Assembly (NCBI RefSeq): GCF_963259705.1
Contig: NC_081848.1
Span: 57,470,895 to 57,534,894 of the forward strand
Origin: Myotis daubentonii
Lineage: Eukaryota > Chordata > Mammalia > Chiroptera > Vespertilionidae
DNA: 64,000 nt
Reading direction: 5' to 3'
Below are positions 56,838 to 64,000 of the stretch, in pieces (the stretch's first letter is position 1; each line of letters starts with the position of its first letter). Under the pieces are notes generated by a model. It did not search any database. It was not told where the DNA came from and worked only from the letters and a program-made list of their open reading frames with translations. Position numbers and translations under genes: made by a program.

Positions 56838-57519
56838 AATAAATTTCAAGGAAAGGAACAAATGGTATTAAGTTCTAAGCACTTGAAAGTGAACTGAAGT
56901 TCTTTCTAGCATCGTCACAAAAATATCTTCATTGGAATCAAAGCTTCCAGCTTAAACATTGCTCCAGCTGTTTGTCCCAGTAGTAAGTACCGGAATGAGA
57001 TTTAGCAGGGTGGGAACTTAGAACCCACCCTAGGTGCTTGGTGGGTAAGGGATGATGGGAGTGGTAGATAGTAAAGGAGGGCTTGGGGACCGGGCACTCC
57101 TAATTTTCTCACAGGTCCCTTACTGTCTTGGTGAGTCCAAATACTTCTATCATCATCCTCCTGTAACAAAACTTGCTTCTTTACGGCACTTTTATCTAAG
57201 AAATAAAAAGTAATTTCTGATTTAATGGTGTTTATTTCCTCTTTATTTGGTATTTTCCTAGCAACGACATGATTTATTTTTAGATTATATCACCAGTGCA
57301 TAGTTGTTTCTTCAATCTTATGGAATAATAGGTTGATTAACTTGGGAATCTAACATTTGTTACCTTAGGAATATGTGTCCCTAGAGTTAAACAATGGGGT
57401 ACAAGTATGCTTTTGGATACCAATCTGTTTGTAAATTGGGAGCAATCCATTTTCAATTAGATAATTATAGAGGCATCTATTCTTCCTCTTGGCAATATTG
57501 CTTTGCAGGTCCATCCATC

Positions 57520-57910
57520 TAGAGATGGACTGTTTCCCCACCCTTTGAATGTCTTATATTGAGCCAAAAGAATGTGGTAAAGAGACCACATGCCAGTTCT
57601 GAGCCTAGACCTCAGTAGGCCTTGATTGCTTCTACTCTTTGTCTTGGAATTTGCCATTGCCAAGAAAATAAACTGGGCTATCCTGCTGGAGGGCGAGCTA
57701 CCATGTGAGAGCAGAGCTAAGTCACTCCCGGCAAAGCCATGTTGGACCAATCAGCCCACAGTCAACATCCCAGCTGACCAGGACTGAGCCTGGTCAAGAT
57801 CAGCTAAATCTCATCCAGATCAGTATAACTCATGAAAATGAATAAAGGGTTGTTGTTTAAGCCAAAAGGTTTGGGGTTTATTTGTTAAACAGCAATAACT
57901 AACTGATACA
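57520..57910 (+). repeat. MLT1-type LTR fragment (ERVL-MaLR)
   Basis: Right part reads 'aaaataaactgggctatcct' and ends 'cagcaataactaactgatac', preceded by 'ggttgttgtttaagcc', as in MaLR LTR 3' ends. The left limit is unclear. No internal retroviral genes. Confidence 0.55.
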
Positions 57911-58690
57911 ACTCTGTAGTCTTGACCTTGGGAGATGGTACTTAAGATGAAAGTTGAGTGCTCCATGATGAGCTACAGCAACGCTTTTTTCAATCACTTC
58001 AATATAGCACATGCTAGAAATGCATTCCTCTGAAAATTAAGTTGTGGCTGTTCGTAGCTCATAAAGAAGTGATTATTTTTTTAATGTATTCTGCTGAAAA
58101 GCATTCATGGGAAAGGGCCATGTTAATTTTACTTAGATTCTTTAAATCTGACTTCCTTCATGCCTGTCACACGACCATCTCAAATCTTAAATGTTATGGC
58201 AACATAATCACATTCTTTTGCTTATTAAGTAGAAGGATGTGATTTCAATTTGGCTACTTCTGTGAGAGCAGAAAATCGCTGAAATGATACTAATGAAATG
58301 TTCACTGACTTACATGCCCTTAAAAATATCTCAATTATTTGTGTCATCCTTTTTCCCCCCATTGATCTCTCTCCCTGAGCATCTACTTGGCATATTGTAC
58401 CATGGGATGTTTTCCAGTAGAGAAGGAAGAAAAGGTTCACCTGTTTTAACAAGCTGCCACCAGGATCGTGACACAGGCTTTTTCTCTCATCACCGTATTA
58501 TTTCCCTGAACAGACTGTAATTTCATCAATTTCCATGCTTATGGTCCTGAAAGCTTGGCATGGCCATATCTAAATGTTAACCAAATGGGAATTTCATGGC
58601 TCCAGTTTTCATTTGAAGACAAGAAAGGTGCAAAGAGCTCATCAAATATATGGTGTCACTCATGTTGGCTTGCACAGGTCTCTGGGTGGA
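57911..58690. other. Unassigned non-coding stretch
   Basis: AT-rich, no gene and no named repeat. Confidence 0.35.
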
Positions 58691-58699
58691 ACTTTTTTT

Positions 58700-58865
58700 G
58701 CTTTCTCCTTCCTTTATGTTGATATCAGTGGCAGACATCACAGACATGTGCCATACAACGACGTTTCTGTCAACAGCGGACCACAAACACCATGGTGGTC
58801 CCATAAGATTATAATGGAGCTGGAAAATTCCTGTTGCACAATATGTTATGCACCTGTTTGTGATG
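58700..58865 (-). repeat. Mariner/Tigger-like DNA transposon relic
   Basis: 'ccatacaacgacgtttctgt', 'ggtggtcccataagattata' and 'tggagctggaaaattcct' follow an old mammalian DNA transposon in order. Superfamily assignment tentative. Confidence 0.45.
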
Positions 58866-60460
58866 ATGTAGGCTTTTTTTTTTAAGGCTATATTAGTGTG
58901 AGACTAGAAAAACCTTTTACCCTTAGAATAATTGAGCATTACTTTTAAGGAGTTATCTTACTGGAGTCTCTTAAATGTCCTTGGCAATCTGTCAGGTCTC
59001 ACCACTCTAGAGAACCTGATGTCCCCTGCCTAGCTCCTATGGCTGTTCAGCTTATATCACATCAGCAGTGCTTTGCCTAGACTGTGGAGCCTTGCTCCCT
59101 GCATGTGCAGCTCAATATTCAGCCAAAGACTCATGGGGCCCTGTGCAAATTTCTAGAGCTCTTTCACTGTCTAGCTTTCTTCTTTCCAGTACTTCCCCCC
59201 ACAAATTCTAGTTGTCTCATCCTCTCTTAAATATGACCTCTATCTCCTGTGGTCAGTGAGACTACTTCGCTCTGCTTGGATTTTCCATATCTGCCCTGAG
59301 GTTTCAAAAATGCCTATGGAAAGAAATCTGGGACAGTCACAGCGCTTACCTCACATTCCTGAGCTGACTGCTGTCCAGTGTATGAAAGTAATTGTTTCAT
59401 ATATTCTGTCCAGTTTTCAGGGTAGTTTATGATAATAAGAGGGTTAGTCCAATATTCTACTTCTATTTTTTAGTTTCAAAGAAGATGGGACATTTTCTTT
59501 ACTGCCATGATTTATTGGTACGATGGTTGTATAATTTATTGTCCCAACCTGGACTATTTTGAGAGTAAAAGAGAGTGCTCTTAAAAATTACATGGACACA
59601 AGAGGTCATATTCTGTGGTAGGTACCACAGACATCTGAGATTCTGAGCACAGATATAACAAACATTCTTTTAAATGCATGCTGTCCAGATGAGCTCCATT
59701 AACTTCTGGGTGCAGAAGAGAAGTTTGGGCCAACATATTTATTATAAAAACAAATGTCCAGCACTTTCTTTGATTTAATTCTCTAAATAATCTTGAAAGT
59801 ATCCTAAACTTTTGTTATGTTGTCATCTCTGGTGTATTTCAAAAAAACATGAGTCTTTGAAGGTATACAAAATTACAGACTGAGTGAAGTGCCAATCAGG
59901 TGATGTTATGATAAATTTTTCATGTGTAACATTCAGGATTGCTCCACACAACATTCCCACATGACATAAAGGCAAACAAAAATCTTAATGGCGTAGTTAT
60001 TAGTGGCACAATGAAAATAATGCTAGATTTAGCTTCTGGAACTGTGTTTTGAAAGTTATTTGAAATAAGGCCTTTAGCAAGTTACACTATTTCAGCTTCA
60101 AAGGGTTTCTCTATAAATACCTACCTATTGGTTTCTTGTGAGTTAATTACATGATATTTGCATGCTACCTGGGTATTCAAATGAAGGAGCTATTATTGTT
60201 TATCAATTAAACATCTAATCCACAATAGGCATTCTACTGATAATTGTTATTTTATTCTTATATACAAGTTATAGTTATTCTTACTTTAATCAACAATAAA
60301 AATAATAGTAAACTAAAGAAACACAGACTGTAAACTACAAGTGAGCAGGGACCACGCCCATCCTGTTTCTCATATTCACACATACTTAGTACCCAATAAA
60401 TCAGTTGAAATAGCAAATGGTGACTTAACAACAATGTTGCTGATAATCATTGTCTTCAGG
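58866..60460. other. Unassigned AT-rich stretch
   Basis: About 1.6 kb without gene or recognised repeat. Confidence 0.35.
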
Positions 60461-60469
60461 GCACTTTCA

Positions 60470-61350
60470 CATACTGAAAGTTGATCCTCAGAACAACTAT
60501 GTGGAGGAGGGAGCAGGTATCCTTATTCATTTCCATTGACAACTGAAGATAACAGGGGCTGACAATGCCTCTTAACTGAGAAACTTAGATGGGGCCCCCG
60601 CTGGGGAGGGATAGAGGGCTATGGAAAATGTCGCTGTTCCTCTCCCCTGATCCCCATGGAGCTGAGGTGAATTCAGAAGAGGTTGGAAGTACATTCCTTT
60701 GGCTCTGCCATGAGAAACACCAGTCTCGGTAACCCTGGAAGAAGAACCAGGCTCCCTGGGCACACTGAGATGCTGTCTCAGAGGTTATGTGATAGCCATT
60801 TTCATCTTGAAGAAGGAACCATCTTTAAAAGCACTCACTTCCTCTGAAAATTATTTTTCCGGATCTCAGGAGGAAAACTTTAGGGCTAAGGGCTCCAGAT
60901 GTACCAAGGCAGATTAAGCATAGAAACAACTGCCACATATCAAGGCTTGTTCAAAGTGTGTCATTGCAGTATTTCATTTAACCCTTAAAAAACACCCCAC
61001 TGAGGTGGAAATGATTTCTATTCCTAGTTTATAAATGAGGAAACTGGGGTTCAGAGGGGGTAAGGGGGATGAAGTCACATGGGTTCCATAACTAGTAAGA
61101 GCAGGAGCCAGGAGGTGTCCATCTGTACAATTACTTATGCAATTGCTTATGCTCTCTAAGGAGACACTGCCTAGGGGCATGACTGTTAACCCACAAGAGA
61201 AAGGGGAATGAGGAAGATGCTAAGGGGTGCCTTTCTTCCTGGAAAGAAGCACTAGCTCAGGATGCTGTGCTGCCATGAGCTTCTTACTTGACCTCTCTGA
61301 ACATCAGTTTCTTAATACGATGCCAAGTAAGAGCGCTGGATTAGATGAAC
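60470..61350. repeat. Cluster of MIR fragments
   Basis: MIR-like pieces at about 60470-60560, 60930-61120 ('ttataaatgaggaaactggg', 'taagagcaggagccaggagg') and 61255-61350 ('acctctctgaacatcagttt'). Unique DNA lies between them. Confidence 0.55.
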
Positions 61351-62389
61351 CCTTCTACAATTTATTTTCTATGTTTCAGTATTCTCATCTTTCCGTAAAG
61401 TCAGATCCTAAAAACTCAGGACGTCCTAACTCAAAACTGTTACTTTACCTGCCACCAGGGGGCTCTGTGTAGGAAAGACGAGCTAGGTTTCATTCCGCCT
61501 TTAAAACCCTGCTGAGATTTTTTTTTGTTAAAACTCCCAGAAAAACCTGAGGCTTTAGAAACATGCCTTCTGTGGAAGAGATGCTGAATGAACATTTCTT
61601 GATTACAAGTAGGAGGAGGCCAGATGATGAAATGGAGGGGGAATCAAGAAACTGGATTCTGGGTGCTCATTCCTCTGTGAGGTTTGAGCCAAAGCCACCC
61701 ATCCTCTCTGGGCGTCTGTAATTCTTTCTGTAAAACAAAATAATGGGGTTATTGGGAGAAATGAAAAAATATCATATTTAAAATCACCTTAAAAAGTATA
61801 AAATACGATAGAAATGTGACAGATAAAGAAACTACAAAAACAAACCAGAATTTTTTTTTAATCACTAGTACATTATCCCCTTTAGTAATGTCTCCCCCAA
61901 ACTCTAACACCATACAGTTATGACCGAGAACCCCTGAATGTGTTTGCTGACACGGTGAGGCCTGTTTCCCTGTGTTAATGAGGAGGTTGTTTTGTCCTGG
62001 TTAGCACACTTCCAGGCAACAGGGGCTGCTCATGGGATGGCTGGCAGTTGTATGTCGTGGTTAGGCCTGAGATGTACCCATATTCCTGCTGTGATAGGGA
62101 ATTCCATACATCCTCAGGGGTAGTTATTATCTCTTCCATCCCTGGCATTTAATACGCACCCAAAGATCACACGCCTCTCTCCTGGGAAACAGGTGAATTT
62201 GGTCTGAGTATCACCCACTGGCTGGGGTCTTCCATCCTTCCTTGATAAACTACATGTTTCTCAGTGTCACCTTTTACTGCTTTTCCAATTAGCAAGAAGT
62301 GGCAGTCTTGAAATTTAGAAACACATAACTCATAGATATGTTTTCGGTACTTTCTAGCCCAAGAACACAAAGGTCTACATTTTTACTGT
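61351..62389. other. Unassigned non-coding stretch
   Basis: No gene or confident repeat; a poly-T tract lies near 61520 and A/T runs near 61855. Confidence 0.35.
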
Positions 62390-62900
62390 CCTGAAATATA
62401 TTCTGCTGAGATTGCTTTCTTCTTCCTCTTCTCAGTTGCCCCACACAGATTCACCTTCTCCAACACCCGAAGCATCATACTGTTCCTGGGATCCCAAAAC
62501 TCCAGTGAGTTCCCACTTTCCATAGAATCAAGTCAGACTCCTCCAGGCCCCATACATCAATGCCATCTCTCTTTCCAGCTCACACTGCTCCTGGGTTTGG
62601 AATGAGCTTCCACTCAGCCTGACGTCGTCAATGCCTTCTGCACGTACTCCGTGCTTTCCTGTCTCATTCTCGCCTGCTTATGGCCAACTCCTGCCCATTT
62701 TTCTAGGCATAGTTTAAGTGCCATCCCCTCTGTGGAATTATTTCTCTCATCTCTTAACTCTCGCTTGGTTCTTTCTGCTTTGTGCCTTATGGAGCTAGGA
62801 CTTTCTCCCTCTGGTGTCGGATTTATCTTTGTATTCCCACAATATCAGCACACGTAGACCCCCCCTATAAATATTTGTCAGGCAACATGAATGAATGGAA
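62390..62900 (+). repeat. L2 3'-region copy
   Basis: Words such as 'cacactgctcctgggtttgg', 'catagtttaagtgccatccc' and the end 'gcaacatgaatgaatggaat' follow the L2 3' region over about 500 bp. Two open frames through it are chance. Confidence 0.6.
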
Positions 62901-64000
62901 TGGAATCACAAAGGTCTTTGGGGACTATCCCATTGGAATACATATTTATCCAAAATTAAAGGTTCCCTTTTCTGTAGAAGTGGTTCTTTGTGGCCATTTC
63001 TACTGTCTCGGTTCCCGCGCTGACCCTTTACTGAAGTCTGAGCCTGCTCTTGCTAATTTTTTGCCTTTCTCCATATTAAATTTACGGCTTATATCAAGCC
63101 CGCTTGTTTAAAAAAAAATTTTTTTTCCTGTTCCCACTGTTCTCATGTCCCTTGACAATGTATGCAATTACATGAGCTGCCTTTGAAAGCAAGATTAGAT
63201 TTTAAATCTTGTGATTAACCTTTCACATTGCGAGATTGCCAGCTCCGAGTTTCTTGTGCTGTTCTCTTGTTTTGCTTCAGACTAATTTCTCTGTTTTATC
63301 TCTGCTGTTTTGTGTGACTTTGCAACTCGATTTTTGCTTGGGAGAATTCCTTGCCTCACCACATTGTAGAGGACTGGTCTACAAAAATCAAACAAATCTA
63401 TTAATGTTGAAAAACACCTTACATAAATCCATTTGTTAAGAGTATTAAGGTGGCTGCCAAAGTTGCAAAGTTCTGACTTTGAGATTTTGGACACAAGATC
63501 TTAGGAGAAGTTTTGAAAAATTACTGGAAATACAAATTACATGTATTTACACAGGGACATTTTTCCAAAATAGAAAACTACTTAGCATTGAATTAGAACA
63601 TTAAATTGGAAGGCTTTTTTGAAGTCATAAAATGCTGAGTTTTTGGTCTACATTTGTCGAATTCTTATTATTATCCATTTTCTAATTATAAAAGGCATTT
63701 TGAGCTTGGAAGAACACTTTAATTTTTTGGAGTTCAGTAGAAAACTATTTTTCCAGTCCAGTCACCCAACAAAAATGTTAAAAGTGTTTATTTTTAAAAA
63801 TACAGACAATACATTCTTTCAGGAATTAACTAATGGCTGGCCTTATAAATAAACAAGAGATTTGGTATTTAAAGTATTTTTCTTAAGATAATTGCAATAA
63901 CTTCCAGCAATATTTGATTTCCTGATGGTTAAAATAAAACTAACATGAATAACCAATCAGCATGCAGACCTCTAAAAGAGATTCATTTATAGTAATTGCT
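62901..64000. other. Unassigned AT-rich stretch
   Basis: About 1.1 kb without gene or recognised repeat up to the end of the window. Confidence 0.35.

Overview
The window is mammalian nuclear DNA, most likely from a vesper bat (Vespertilionidae, e.g. Myotis, Eptesicus or Pipistrellus). It has spliced GT-AG exons, a TATA/CpG-island promoter and typical mammalian repeats (MIR, L2, MaLR LTRs, Tigger, old L1). The bat assignment rests on three repeat types known to co-occur in vesper bats: tRNA-derived VES-type SINEs, Helitrons of the HeliBat type, and SPIN-like hAT elements. Family names come from recognition of sequence, not from a database search.

The only host protein-coding gene I can support is DBX1 (developing brain homeobox 1), on the minus strand. 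Its four coding exons lie between 17339 and 13261 (17339-16973, 16314-16213, 14297-14095, 13623-13261). All junctions obey GT-AG and they join to a 344-residue homeodomain protein. A TATA box (17520-17526), a GC box and two CCAAT boxes lie upstream, and a poly(A) signal lies near 12150. A second intact reading frame (38126-38974) is the ORF1 protein of a young, ORF1-only (HAL1-like) L1 derivative, not a host gene.

Layout: 1-11.5 kb is repeat-rich, with nested SINEs inside an old L1, two Helitrons abutting head-to-tail (one carrying a roughly 46-bp minisatellite), SPIN-like hATs and L1 fragments. From about 11.5 to 25.1 kb, the DBX1 gene and its upstream flank, I see almost no transposable elements apart from microsatellites and a possible MIR. 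This is typical of a key developmental regulator packed with cis-regulatory DNA. From 25 to 64 kb the window is intergenic: more SINEs, old DNA transposons, LTR fragments, L2/MIR, the HAL1-like element, and two repeat-poor islands (about 30.4-32.9 kb and 43.8-47.1 kb). The second of these runs into a CpG-rich segment without an evident gene.

No bacterial-type operon, CRISPR, toxin or viral gene system is present. The most interesting items are the intact ORF1-only retrotransposon with a 14-bp target duplication, the tandem Helitron pair, the SPIN-like elements (a family known for horizontal transfer), the transposon-poor DBX1 domain, and the orphan CpG-rich segment at 46.4-47.7 kb.
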